Source: Dehalococcoidia bacterium (GTDB lineage Bacteria; Chloroflexota; Dehalococcoidia; GIF9; UBA5629). Taken from it: a DNA stretch of 64,000 nt. Shown in pieces: positions 28,882 to 37,272 of this stretch. Location: positions 546,882 to 610,881 of the forward strand of contig JBAZEK010000002.1 in assembly GCA_041653995.1 (NCBI GenBank). The letters run 5' to 3'. Both the position numbers and the translations under genes were made by a program. The notes beneath the pieces are model-generated. The model was not told where the DNA came from, did not search any database, and worked only from the letters and a program-made list of their open reading frames with translations. The first letter of the stretch is position 1, and each line of letters begins with the position of its first letter.

Positions 28882-29571
28882 ATGGAACAAATAACATTGT
28901 CTCGGGCCCGTGGTTTGATCGCCGAGGTAGGCGCTATCATGTTGCAGCGCAACCTGACCGACCTGGCCGGCGGCAATATCAGCATGCGGGTGGAGGATAA
29001 AATCGTCATGTCCCCCAGCTACGCAGGCCAACGGAAATTCTGGCGCTTGAAGCCGGAGGACGTGCTGGTGCTGGATCTGGAGGGCAACCTGCTGGAGGGA
29101 GAGGGTAAGATATCGCGCGAGGCGCCCGTACATATTAAGCTGCTAAATTCCTTCTACCCGCATTGTCAGGCTGTCATACATGCCCATCCCCGCAATATCA
29201 TGGTGTTCTGCGCGGCCAGGCAGATCATCCCGCCCGTGCTGGAAAATACCTATAAATTCGGTGAGATTAAACTGGCTGAATACGCGCGCGGCGGTGTACA
29301 GAGCGGGCAACTGGCCGAGAATGTATATAACGCGCTCTGCGGTCAGGAGAAAATGATGGGCGGGCAGGCCGCCGCTGTGATGGTGCCCTGGCACGGCCTT
29401 TTCGCTGCCGGAAAGGACCTGTACGCGGTGATGGATGCGGTTGAGAGGATCGAGGTCAATGCGCGCTGCATATTGATGGGCAGGGTGCTGCTGGACGACG
29501 AAGATATGCTCTATCGCTCGCGCCATGATCTGGCCAAACATATGGAAGGCTTCAGCGGGGAAGGGGAATAG
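28882..29571 (+). CDS. class II aldolase (fuculose/rhamnulose-1-phosphate aldolase type)
   Basis: This is a 229-residue class II zinc aldolase. Numbered from its ATG, zinc ligands are H100 and H102 (HAHPRN) and H171 (PWHG), with catalytic Glu probably E80 in SREAPVH. GGNISMR is the phosphate-binding loop. The family splits ketose-1-phosphates into dihydroxyacetone phosphate and an aldehyde. The position after an FGGY kinase gene fits that reaction. Confidence 0.9.
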   Translation: MEQITLSRARGLIAEVGAIMLQRNLTDLAGGNISMRVEDKIVMSPSYAGQRKFWRLKPEDVLVLDLEGNLLEGEGKISREAPVHIKLLNSFYPHCQAVIHAHPRNIMVFCAARQIIPPVLENTYKFGEIKLAEYARGGVQSGQLAENVYNALCGQEKMMGGQAAAVMVPWHGLFAAGKDLYAVMDAVERIEVNARCILMGRVLLDDEDMLYRSRHDLAKHMEGFSGEGE

Positions 29572-29579
29572 CGCCGGAT

Positions 29580-30515
29580 ATGATCCTGACCGTTACACTC
29601 AATCCCGCCGTCGACCGCACCTATTTGATCAGGGATTTCGCCTGGAACCGCACCATCCGGGCCGATCAGGTGGTGCCGGGCATGGGTGGAAAGGGCACCG
29701 ATGCCTCGCTGGTGCTGGGGGAGCTCGGCTACTCCAGCCTGGCGCTGGGCTTCGCAGCGGGCAACAACGGCAGGATGATGGAGAAAATGCTGCACGAGCG
29801 TGGCTGCCGCACCGATTTCGTATGGGTTAACGGTGAGACGCGCATCAATATCGTTATCATCGGCAGCGCCGGCCAGGGACAGACCACGCTGACCGAGCCG
29901 GGACTCAAGATAGATCCCGGCGCGCTCGATAAATTTCGCAAGAAATTTAGATCCGCTCTGAAAGGAGTTTCCTGTGTTATCATCGGCGGCACCGTTCCGC
30001 CCGGAGTGGATGCATCTATATACACCGAGTTGGTAAGCAGCGCGAGGGAAGCAGGCCTGCCCGTGATCTTCGATGCCAGCGGGCCGGGCCTTAAGGCCGG
30101 AATGGAAGGCCGGCCTACCATCGCCAAGCCCAACATCGATGAGATCGCTGAGCTTTGCGGGAGAACTGTAAACAACCTGGAACAAGCTTGTCAGGCGGGC
30201 ATAGAGATACAGGACAGGTACGGCGCCATGCTGGTCATCACGCTGGGTAAAGAAGGCGCGCTGGCCATACTGGGCGAACGCGCCTATCGCATTCCTGTGC
30301 TTAAGATACCGGTCGCCAGCGCTGCCGGCGCGGGTGATAGCATACTGGCCGGACTGGCTGCAGCGCTGTCTGCGGGCAGACCTGTAGAAGACGGCTTGCG
30401 CCTCGGATTTGCCGCCGCCGCCGCCGTCTGCCTCACTACAGCCACCGCCGATTGCCGCAGGACTGATGTGGAAAGGCTGCTGCCGCAGGTAGAACTGATA
30501 GAATACCGGGAATAG
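29580..30515 (+). CDS. PfkB-family sugar kinase (1-phosphofructokinase/tagatose-6-phosphate kinase type)
   Basis: This 311-residue ribokinase-fold kinase begins MILTVTLNPAVDRTY, the hallmark of the FruK/LacC/PfkB branch that phosphorylates sugar phosphates. Signature 1 is GMGGKGTDASLVLGELG (residues 34-50); FruK normally has INVS or similar instead of TDAS. The anion hole and catalytic base D253 are in SAAGAGDS. It starts 8 nt after the aldolase gene and closes the operon. Making a bisphosphate before aldol cleavage is one possible role. Confidence 0.88.
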   Translation: MILTVTLNPAVDRTYLIRDFAWNRTIRADQVVPGMGGKGTDASLVLGELGYSSLALGFAAGNNGRMMEKMLHERGCRTDFVWVNGETRINIVIIGSAGQGQTTLTEPGLKIDPGALDKFRKKFRSALKGVSCVIIGGTVPPGVDASIYTELVSSAREAGLPVIFDASGPGLKAGMEGRPTIAKPNIDEIAELCGRTVNNLEQACQAGIEIQDRYGAMLVITLGKEGALAILGERAYRIPVLKIPVASAAGAGDSILAGLAAALSAGRPVEDGLRLGFAAAAAVCLTTATADCRRTDVERLLPQVELIEYRE

Positions 30516-30628
30516 ACGCGACCCGATAACCACGGTACCGGTGTCATCTGCAACAGTTAGATTCAGTCAGTTTATATAACGTATAATATACGGCAATAAG
30601 TCCATCGCCTCCAGATCACCAAATAGAG

Positions 30629-31990
30629 ATGAATGATCCAAAGACGATCAAAGAACCTGCCAGGCTCTGGAATAAGAACTTCCTGCTGCTCTGGCAGGGA
30701 CAGCTCATCAGCCAGATAGGGCAGCGCTACTTCAACGTGGGCATGCTCTTCTATATCAAGCAGGCCACGGAGTCGGCCAGCCTGATGGGGGGTATGATGC
30801 TCTTCTCCACGCTGCCCGGCGTGCTGCTGGGTCCGATGGGCGGCACCTTCGCCGACCGCTTTTCACGCAAGAAGATCATCGTTTACAGCGATCTCATTCA
30901 GGGCATACTGGTGTTCTCCCTGGCGGCGCTCATGTTCTTTCTGCTCTGGACCGCCGGCCTGATTGCCGCAGATCCGCAGAGCGGTTTCGCATTTTTCTCA
31001 TTTGTCTACCTCACCCCACACGCCAGCGCCATCAACATCACCTGGATGTTTATAGTAGCCACGCTGGGCGCCATCATCTTCGCCTTCTTCACCCCGGCCA
31101 TGTCCGCTGCCATACCCGACCTCGTTCCCAAGGATAAGCTCAATGTTGCCAACTCGCTCAATCAATTTGCCATCTTCCTGGCTATGTTCCTGGGGCAGGG
31201 TCTGGGTGGTCTGATCTTCAGTATCACCGGCGCGCCGCTATTGTTCCTGATCAACAGCGCCACCTATCTATACGCGGCAGGCAGCGAATCGTTCATCAAC
31301 ATACCACAGCCGCTGCCCGAGCCGGAGAAGAAATCGGGCGAGGCCTGGAAGGCCTTCATCAAGGATACCAAAGAGGGGCTGTCTTATGTATGGAACGAAA
31401 AGGGCATGCGCATCCTTTTCCTGGCGGCCGCGCTGCTGCACCTGTTGATTGCGCCCATGCTGCTTCTCCTTCCCTTTTATGTGGAGGACTACCTCAAGCA
31501 GAACGCCTCATGGTACGGCTATTTACTTGCGGCCGTGGGGCTGGGCTCGGTGGTCGGTTACCTGATCGCAGGCGGAGTGAACGTGCGGGGCAGGGCACAG
31601 AGCAACCTGATCATACTCTCACTGCTGGGCGCTTCTATCTCGCTGGGGATCGTGGGTTTCATTACCCAGCCTTTCATCGTGCTGGGTGTTGTTACCATGA
31701 TAGGGCTGACGGCGGGGATATTCATCGTAAAAACCACCACGGTGATACAGCTTGCTGCCGCATCTGAGATAAGAGGCCGCGTATTCGGACTGCTGGGCAC
31801 CCTGACCAGCGGCCTGGCGCCGATAGGTATGGGCATTGCCGGCGTGATCGCCGATATGGCCAACAAGAATATACCTGTTATCTACGCCACCTGCGGCCTG
31901 CTGGTGCTGGTCATGTCCATCGGGCTGGCGCTTTCCAAGGAAGCTCGTGACTTCCTGACCATTGACGTGGCGCACAGGGCAGAGCCGTGA
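30629..31990 (+). CDS. MFS transporter, DHA3-like
   Basis: This is a 453-residue major facilitator with 12 spans. The start WNKNFLLLWQGQLISQIG and the loop GPMGGTFADRFSRKK are typical of the MFS_3/DHA3 efflux-type branch (macrolide or siderophore exporters). It is separated by 113 bp from the sugar operon, so its role is probably independent. No substrate is suggested by its neighbours. Confidence 0.84.
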   Translation: MNDPKTIKEPARLWNKNFLLLWQGQLISQIGQRYFNVGMLFYIKQATESASLMGGMMLFSTLPGVLLGPMGGTFADRFSRKKIIVYSDLIQGILVFSLAALMFFLLWTAGLIAADPQSGFAFFSFVYLTPHASAINITWMFIVATLGAIIFAFFTPAMSAAIPDLVPKDKLNVANSLNQFAIFLAMFLGQGLGGLIFSITGAPLLFLINSATYLYAAGSESFINIPQPLPEPEKKSGEAWKAFIKDTKEGLSYVWNEKGMRILFLAAALLHLLIAPMLLLLPFYVEDYLKQNASWYGYLLAAVGLGSVVGYLIAGGVNVRGRAQSNLIILSLLGASISLGIVGFITQPFIVLGVVTMIGLTAGIFIVKTTTVIQLAAASEIRGRVFGLLGTLTSGLAPIGMGIAGVIADMANKNIPVIYATCGLLVLVMSIGLALSKEARDFLTIDVAHRAEP

Positions 31991-32041
31991 CCTGTATCTT
32001 AATTTTTATGATATACTGCCTTAAAATGCCGCGTTTTAGCT

Positions 32042-32704
32042 ATGAACAATGATCTGAGCCTGATCTGTATCCCGATCGCCTTGTTGCTGGGCGCAATCCC
32101 TTCTTCTTTCATCGTCGCCATGCTTGCGGCAAAGATAGATATCAGGGACGAGCCGGACGGCAAGATCAGCGCTGCTGCGGTCTACCGCAGGGTGGGGCTG
32201 CCGCCATTTATAATCGCGGTCATTATGGATATGGGGAAGGGGGCTCTGTCTGTACTGATCGCCCAGTGGTTGAATGCCGGGCCGCTGCTGGTCATGCTGG
32301 CAGGTGTAATCGCGGTTATCAGCCATCAGTGGTCCATCTTCCTGCGCTTCCAGGGCGGGCGAGGCGCCACAGTCATGGGAGGTGTGCTGGCCTGCATATG
32401 CACGGTGCCCACGCTGGTCGGGGCTGCCGTTGCAGGGTTGATGGCTCTATGGATTAAAAACAACAGCGCAAGCTTCGGTATTGGCATCGTAGCCCTCTCA
32501 ATAGTGCTTTTTGCCCTGCAATGGACAGATATCTCGGTTCCTCCCATTTTAATAGTCACACCCTCGCTTCCGCCGCCGTTTACTTCATACCAGGTGCTTA
32601 TAGGCTATCCGGTGTTGCTGGGCCTACTGATGATGATCAAAGCGCTGCAGGTTAAATACAGGCCGGGAGCCAAATTGAAACCGCATAGGGGAAGCGCTAC
32701 ATGA
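32042..32704 (+). CDS. divergent PlsY-like glycerol-3-phosphate acyltransferase family protein
   Basis: This is a 220-residue membrane protein with the PlsY layout: GAIPSSFIVA near residue 18, MDMGKG near 62, SHQWSIFLRFQGGRGATV near 98-115 and five or more spans. PlsY makes lysophosphatidate from acyl-phosphate and glycerol-3-phosphate. The usual GSGNxGATNxxR loop is replaced by GKISAAAVYRR and the GHxxPxF histidine region reads SHQWSIF, so activity is uncertain. Its stop overlaps the next start as ATGA. Confidence 0.7.
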   Translation: MNNDLSLICIPIALLLGAIPSSFIVAMLAAKIDIRDEPDGKISAAAVYRRVGLPPFIIAVIMDMGKGALSVLIAQWLNAGPLLVMLAGVIAVISHQWSIFLRFQGGRGATVMGGVLACICTVPTLVGAAVAGLMALWIKNNSASFGIGIVALSIVLFALQWTDISVPPILIVTPSLPPPFTSYQVLIGYPVLLGLLMMIKALQVKYRPGAKLKPHRGSAT

Positions 32705-33171
32705 ACTTATTAATTAATCAGACAGTTGACGGGGCGGCGGCCTGGAAGGCCATCTGGGTGCCTCTGGTGGCATGGTTCGTGGCGCAGGCGCTCAAGGTAC
32801 TTATTAATTTCGTACGCAAGAAAAATTTCAACCTGTCCTTAATGTGGAGCCCGGGCGGTATGCCCAGCGCACACTCGGCGCTGATGTGCGCGCTGGCTAC
32901 AACCATCGGCCTGATGTACGGATTCGATTCACCGCTCTTCGCCATCTCGCTGGCGGTGGCTTTTATCGTGATGTACGACGCCGCCGGCGTGCGTCGTACA
33001 GTGGGCTTCCAGTCTACCATGCTCAATAAGATGCTGGATGAGCTCTTCAAGGGCGACAAAGAGTTCAGCCAGAGGCTGGCCGAGATCATCGGCCATACCA
33101 AATGGGAGGTCTTTGCCGGGGCCATGCTGGGCATTGTGATGGGCATCATCTTTACCTGGCCCTGGGCCTGA
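32701..33171 (+). CDS. divergent PAP2 (DUF212/YuiD) family membrane protein
   Basis: This 156-residue protein contains the DUF212 signature SPGGMPSAHSALMCALATTIG (about residues 50-70) and YDAAGVRRTVG, with an acidic C-terminal loop and a last span. The family is related to PAP2 phosphatases, with unproven activity. The ATGA overlap with the PlsY-like gene implies coupled translation and a shared membrane-lipid role. Confidence 0.88.
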   Translation: MNLLINQTVDGAAAWKAIWVPLVAWFVAQALKVLINFVRKKNFNLSLMWSPGGMPSAHSALMCALATTIGLMYGFDSPLFAISLAVAFIVMYDAAGVRRTVGFQSTMLNKMLDELFKGDKEFSQRLAEIIGHTKWEVFAGAMLGIVMGIIFTWPWA

Positions 33172-33197
33172 AGGTTTTGAATATACTTATAGGCATA

Positions 33198-33226
33198 TTG
33201 ACACCTATATATGATGGGTTTAGACT
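33198..33226 (+). promoter_or_regulatory. predicted promoter of the first APC permease
   Basis: TTGACA (33198-33203), a 17-bp spacer and TAGACT (33221-33226) lie 60 nt before the TTG start. An inverted repeat TATAGG (33188-33193)/CCTATA (33204-33209) brackets the -35 and could be an operator. Confidence 0.6.
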
Positions 33227-33286
33227 TTGCGCAGCCATGGCGGCCCGGCAGGCCGCGGAACCAAATAATTATTGAGGAGGTTGAAC

Positions 33287-34723
33287 TTGGCAGAAAATAA
33301 ACCTGAAGTCTTGCAGAGGAAAGTCGGGCTATTCGAGACTATAGCTATGATAGTCGGCCTAGTTATCGGTGCGGGCATCTTCGGGATGACGGCAACGATC
33401 ACGGGCATGACCGGCCCCAGCGTTTTCATCGCCTTCATACTCGCCTGTCTACCGTCCCTTTTCGTGGTGCTTTTCGAGATTCAGCTTACAGGCACGCTGC
33501 CGGTGACGGGCGCCAACTATGTCACGGTAACGCGGGTCCTTTCGCCGTTCTGGGGCGGTATCATATCTTTTTCAGCCGTATTGGCCTTGCTGGCCGCCAA
33601 TATACTAGTTGCAGTAATTTTTGCAGACTATTTCATTGCATTCGTCCAGGCATTTAACCCTGCCTTTACCATGGACGGCAGAATATTGACGATCGGCATA
33701 CTTGTGTTTTTCGCATTAATCAATTATCTCGGCGTCTCGCTGGCAAGCTGGTTACAAATAGTCTTTTTCCTTATATTTGTGATAGGCATGGTAATCTTCG
33801 CTATCGTCGGCATGGCTAATTTCGATGCAACCAAACTTACGCCGTTATTCCCCAAGGGCACCATCATGTTTGTGGTGGCGGTGGTGCTGGCTAGCTACGT
33901 ATGGTCGGGCCTGCTGGCGCTGGCCGATATCGGCGGCGAGATCAAGAATCCACGCAGGAATCTACCGCTGGCTTTGATCATCGCGTTCTTTATCATACTT
34001 GCGCTGTATACCATCCAGCCGCTGGCGCTGGCCGCCACCATGGACTGGCAGGAGGTCGCCAAGATCGGCAATCCCGCCATCATGGTGGATGCGGCCAGGT
34101 TGATGCCGGGCTGGGGTCTCTACATTATCTTTATCGCTGCCCTGGGCGCGATCGTTACCACCATCAATGCGCTGACCTGGTCGGCCTCGCGTGACCTGGT
34201 AGCCTGGGCGCGCGACGGCATGTTCCCCAAAGCCGTTGCCCACCTGAGCAAATTCAAGACACCGGACGTCGCTATATTGATCATTGTCATTATCGAGGTT
34301 CTGGGAGCGATGATCGCGGCCACCATTGATAAATACGCGCTGGCCTCGGTACTGGCCTCCAGCCTGATCACCATCATTCTGGCCTGGTGTGTATTCCGCA
34401 TCCCCAAAAAGATGCCGGACCTGTACAAGAAATCACTGTTTAAATTCAATACCTTCTGGCGCTGGTTTACCTATATCGGCGCACTGATTACCTCCAGTAT
34501 TATACTGTTATCGGGCATTTTCCTCGATATGATGGATGAGAACGGCGACCCGACCAGGTTTCCCTGGGTAGTGCTGATCTTTGTTGGATCGCTGGTGCTC
34601 GGCATGATATGGTATGTTATACGTCGGGCATACCTTAAGGGCAAAGGGGTGGACCTCGACGGCAATATGCGGAACGTGGCCGATGCTACTCTGGCGGAAG
34701 CTGAGGAGAAACTGACAGCCTGA
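33287..34723 (+). CDS. APC-family amino acid/polyamine permease, copy 1
   Basis: This is a 12-span APC permease of 478 residues. The first helix VGLVIGAGIFGM carries the unwound GAGIF substrate-binding motif. The start is taken as TTG at 33287 (MAENKPEV), because GAGGAGG at 33274-33280 is 6 nt upstream and the paralog at 35659 begins the same way. It closely resembles that second permease throughout, down to the shared ending ATLAEAEEKL. The two flank a TetR gene, and a perfect terminator follows this copy. Confidence 0.9.
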   Translation: MAENKPEVLQRKVGLFETIAMIVGLVIGAGIFGMTATITGMTGPSVFIAFILACLPSLFVVLFEIQLTGTLPVTGANYVTVTRVLSPFWGGIISFSAVLALLAANILVAVIFADYFIAFVQAFNPAFTMDGRILTIGILVFFALINYLGVSLASWLQIVFFLIFVIGMVIFAIVGMANFDATKLTPLFPKGTIMFVVAVVLASYVWSGLLALADIGGEIKNPRRNLPLALIIAFFIILALYTIQPLALAATMDWQEVAKIGNPAIMVDAARLMPGWGLYIIFIAALGAIVTTINALTWSASRDLVAWARDGMFPKAVAHLSKFKTPDVAILIIVIIEVLGAMIAATIDKYALASVLASSLITIILAWCVFRIPKKMPDLYKKSLFKFNTFWRWFTYIGALITSSIILLSGIFLDMMDENGDPTRFPWVVLIFVGSLVLGMIWYVIRRAYLKGKGVDLDGNMRNVADATLAEAEEKLTA

Positions 34724-34756
34724 GTCCGGTTCATGATACCTGCTTTAGTAGCCTGT

Positions 34757-34790
34757 AAACGCCCTGCCGTGACTCCACGGCAGGGCGTTT
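34757..34790 (+). terminator. factor-independent terminator
   Basis: A perfect 15-bp inverted repeat (34757-34771 and 34776-34790) with a 4-nt ACTC loop and a GC-rich stem ends in TTT, 34 nt after the first APC permease gene. Confidence 0.88.
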
Positions 34791-34834
34791 AACATTTCCT
34801 TATTCCATGATCCGGGTATACGTAAAATAACCTA

Positions 34835-34863
34835 TTGACAAACATCCCTCCCTGCTTTAAAAT
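34835..34863 (+). promoter_or_regulatory. consensus promoter of the tetR gene
   Basis: A perfect TTGACA (34835-34840), a 17-bp spacer and TAAAAT (34858-34863) lie 49 nt before the tetR ATG. Confidence 0.85.
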
Positions 34864-34865
34864 TT

Positions 34866-34895
34866 ATCAGTCTATCGAGCGCTTGATAGACTGAT
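34866..34895. promoter_or_regulatory. 30-bp palindromic operator, probably for TetR autoregulation
   Basis: 11-bp arms (34866-34876 and 34885-34895) are perfectly complementary, and the centre holds a symmetric AGCGCT at 34878-34883, leaving one mismatched pair. The palindrome covers the predicted start site of the tetR promoter, the usual place for a TetR-type repressor to block its own gene. Confidence 0.82.
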
Positions 34896-34911
34896 CGCAG
34901 GTGAGAGAAAG

Positions 34912-35562
34912 ATGGCGAGTAAAGATCTGGATATGCTGGGCAGTTTCAGCGAGGTAGTGGATAAGCTCGGGCAGCAGGCTGGTCATAAGAAATGGGAGAT
35001 AGTCAAGGCGGCTGCGGGGCTTTTTATCAGGAAGGGCACCCTGAATACCGGCGTGCGGGACATAGCCGAGGCCAGCGGTATAACTGTGGGGACGCTGTAT
35101 CATTATTTTCGATCCAAGGACGAGATAATCTCGGCCTTTCTCGATTTCGCCGTTCAGAGCACTAATGAATTCGTGCGAATGACCACCGAGATCCTGGCCA
35201 AGCTGCCTCCCCGCGAAGTGATGGAGCGGGCAATCAAGCTTTACATGGAATATACCAATGAAGCGCAGAGCATTGTCCTTTTCTGGCACCAGGAAACCAG
35301 AAACCTGCCTCCCGACCAGAGAAAGAGGCTGATGGAAAACGATGTCGTGCTTGCCTCACTGTTTGAGAGACTGATCGAGCTGGGACGTCAACAGGGCATA
35401 TACAAGATAAAGGACGCTGCGCTGGCGGCACATTCAATCATAGTTCTGGGCGATATGTGGGCTTTCCGGCGCTGGTGGCTGGGGCGCCGCTATACATCGG
35501 ATCAGTACATAGATGAGCAGACCAGATTCATCCTGCACGGATTATATAACGGAAGTTTATAA
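34912..35562 (+). CDS. TetR-family transcriptional regulator
   Basis: This is a 216-residue TetR protein. The helix-turn-helix is clear at about 42-72: TGVRDIAEASGITVGTLYHYFRSKDEI. The ligand domain has a TetR_C-type look (FWHQETRNLPPDQR), a pattern also seen in fatty-acid-responsive regulators. It lies between the two APC permease genes, with an operator-like palindrome at its own promoter, so it probably represses itself and perhaps the downstream permease/CoA-transferase genes. Confidence 0.9.
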   Translation: MASKDLDMLGSFSEVVDKLGQQAGHKKWEIVKAAAGLFIRKGTLNTGVRDIAEASGITVGTLYHYFRSKDEIISAFLDFAVQSTNEFVRMTTEILAKLPPREVMERAIKLYMEYTNEAQSIVLFWHQETRNLPPDQRKRLMENDVVLASLFERLIELGRQQGIYKIKDAALAAHSIIVLGDMWAFRRWWLGRRYTSDQYIDEQTRFILHGLYNGSL

Positions 35563-35607
35563 ACAAACTGAATCCTGTAAGGAGGTGAGCAGAGGATAAA
35601 TCTACTG

Positions 35608-35621
35608 AATAACCGGTTATT
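35608..35621. promoter_or_regulatory. 14-bp perfect palindrome upstream of the second APC permease
   Basis: AATAACCGGTTATT is perfectly symmetric and lies 38 nt before the TTG start of the second permease gene. It may be a regulator site; it differs from the tetR palindrome. Confidence 0.4.
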
Positions 35622-35658
35622 AACGGCATTTAACGAATTTTAATAACGGAGGTCGAAA

Positions 35659-37098
35659 TTGGCAGAACAAAAACCCGAGGTAATGAAACGGACTATGGGG
35701 CTGTTCGAGGCGGTGGCCATGATCACCGGCCTGGTGGTGGGTGCTTCCATCTTTGTACTGGTCCCCAGCATGACCGGCATGGCCGGACCCAGCGTTTATC
35801 TGGCCTATGCGGCGGCGGCCATACCCGCCATTTTCGTGGTGCTTTATGAAATCCAGTTGACCGGTACTCTGCCCGTGACCGGCGCCAACTTCGTTACAGT
35901 CACGCGGGTTCTCAATCCTTTCTGGGGCGCTGTTATTTCGTTTTCAGCCGTGCTGGCTATAATCGCATCAAATATCCTGGTGGCCGTAGGTTTCTCTCAG
36001 TATTTAATCGCTTTTATTCAGACTTTTAATCCGGCTTTTAGCCTTCATCCCTGGGTACTGCCCATACTGATCGTAGCCTTCTTCGCTCTGATCAACTATC
36101 TGGGCGTGCAGATAGCCAACTGGGTCCAGGCTATCCTGTTTGTTGCTTTCATACTGGGCATGGTCATCTTCAGCATCGTCGGCACCGCCAACATGAACCC
36201 GGCTAATCTCACTCCCCTTTTCCCCAACGGGATCATGATGTTCGTGGTGGTGATGGTACTGGCCACCTTCTCATGGGCGGGCCTGGTGGCCCTGGCTGAC
36301 ATCGGCGGCGAGGTAAAGAATCCGCGTCGCAACCTGCCTCTGGCGTTGATCATCGCTTTCATAATCATCGTGGTGCTGTACACCTGGCAGCCGTTCGCAC
36401 TGGTCGCGTCAATGGGCTGGCAGGAGGTGGCCAAGGCCGGCTCACCCGCTATCATGCTGCAGGCCGGTAAGCTGATGCCGGGCGTGGGCATCTGGATTAT
36501 CTTCATCGCGGCTATGGGCGCCATTCTCACCACCATCAACGCGCTGACCATGTCATGCGCTCGTGACCTGGTGGCTTGGGCGCGTGACGGCCTAATGCCT
36601 AAAGCTGCAGTGCATCTGCATCCTAAATTCAAGACGCCGGATGTGGCTATTCTGATAGTCCTCATACTGGAAGTGGTAGGTATAATGTTTTCCGCCACCA
36701 TTGATAAGTACGCTCTGGCGGCTGTATTGGCGTTGATGCTGATACAGGTTGTCTCTGCCTACTGCGTGCTGCGCATTCCCAGCAAGCTGCCGGAACTGTA
36801 CAAGAAGGCCATCTTCAAATTCAACGGGTTCTGGCGCTGGTTCACCTTCCTGGGAACGGTAATCACTTCAGGCTTCATACTGCTGATGGGCATCTTCCTC
36901 GATACCATGGATAAGGACGGCAATCCAACCCAGGTGCCATACACCGTCCTGGTGTTTATCCTGGTCCTGGTAGTCGGCATTATCTATTACGTAATACGCA
37001 AGGCTTACCTGAAGAGCAAGGGTATTGACCTGAGCGCAAACCTTCAGAAAGTTGCCGATGCCACCCTGGCTGAAGCTGAAGAAAAGCTTTCCATGTGA
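35659..37098 (+). CDS. APC-family amino acid/polyamine permease, copy 2
   Basis: This 479-residue, 12-span permease is paralogous to the one at 33287. Both start at a TTG (MAEQKPEV here, ACGGAGG 6 nt upstream) and share the helix-1 region (LVVGASIFVL here, GASIF for the usual GAGIF) and the C-terminal ATLAEAEEKL. It is followed after 174 bp by a CoA-transferase gene, so the imported compound may be a carboxylate or amino acid that is then activated with CoA. Confidence 0.9.
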   Translation: MAEQKPEVMKRTMGLFEAVAMITGLVVGASIFVLVPSMTGMAGPSVYLAYAAAAIPAIFVVLYEIQLTGTLPVTGANFVTVTRVLNPFWGAVISFSAVLAIIASNILVAVGFSQYLIAFIQTFNPAFSLHPWVLPILIVAFFALINYLGVQIANWVQAILFVAFILGMVIFSIVGTANMNPANLTPLFPNGIMMFVVVMVLATFSWAGLVALADIGGEVKNPRRNLPLALIIAFIIIVVLYTWQPFALVASMGWQEVAKAGSPAIMLQAGKLMPGVGIWIIFIAAMGAILTTINALTMSCARDLVAWARDGLMPKAAVHLHPKFKTPDVAILIVLILEVVGIMFSATIDKYALAAVLALMLIQVVSAYCVLRIPSKLPELYKKAIFKFNGFWRWFTFLGTVITSGFILLMGIFLDTMDKDGNPTQVPYTVLVFILVLVVGIIYYVIRKAYLKSKGIDLSANLQKVADATLAEAEEKLSM

Positions 37099-37272
37099 CA
37101 CCTGACGATCAGAGGTAAAAATTAAACAGTCAAGTTGGATTCCGGGGCTGCGGCAGCACTCGCGCAGGGCTGCCGCGGCGACCGGGTGGTTTATTGTATT
37201 GAAAACATATATTCCCGGTAACGTGGTAATTTTCACCGGTGTGAATAGAATACTGTATCAGGAGGTAAATAT

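Noticed and set aside
29511..30533. 340-codon minus-strand open frame opposite the PfkB gene
   Set aside because: It is long because of high GC at third positions; the plus-strand kinase has full family motifs, so this is a shadow.
33188..35621. CRISPR-like or tandem repeat array around the palindromes of the permease region
   Set aside because: The palindromes at 33188, 34866 and 35608 differ in sequence and spacing; there are no repeated spacers.
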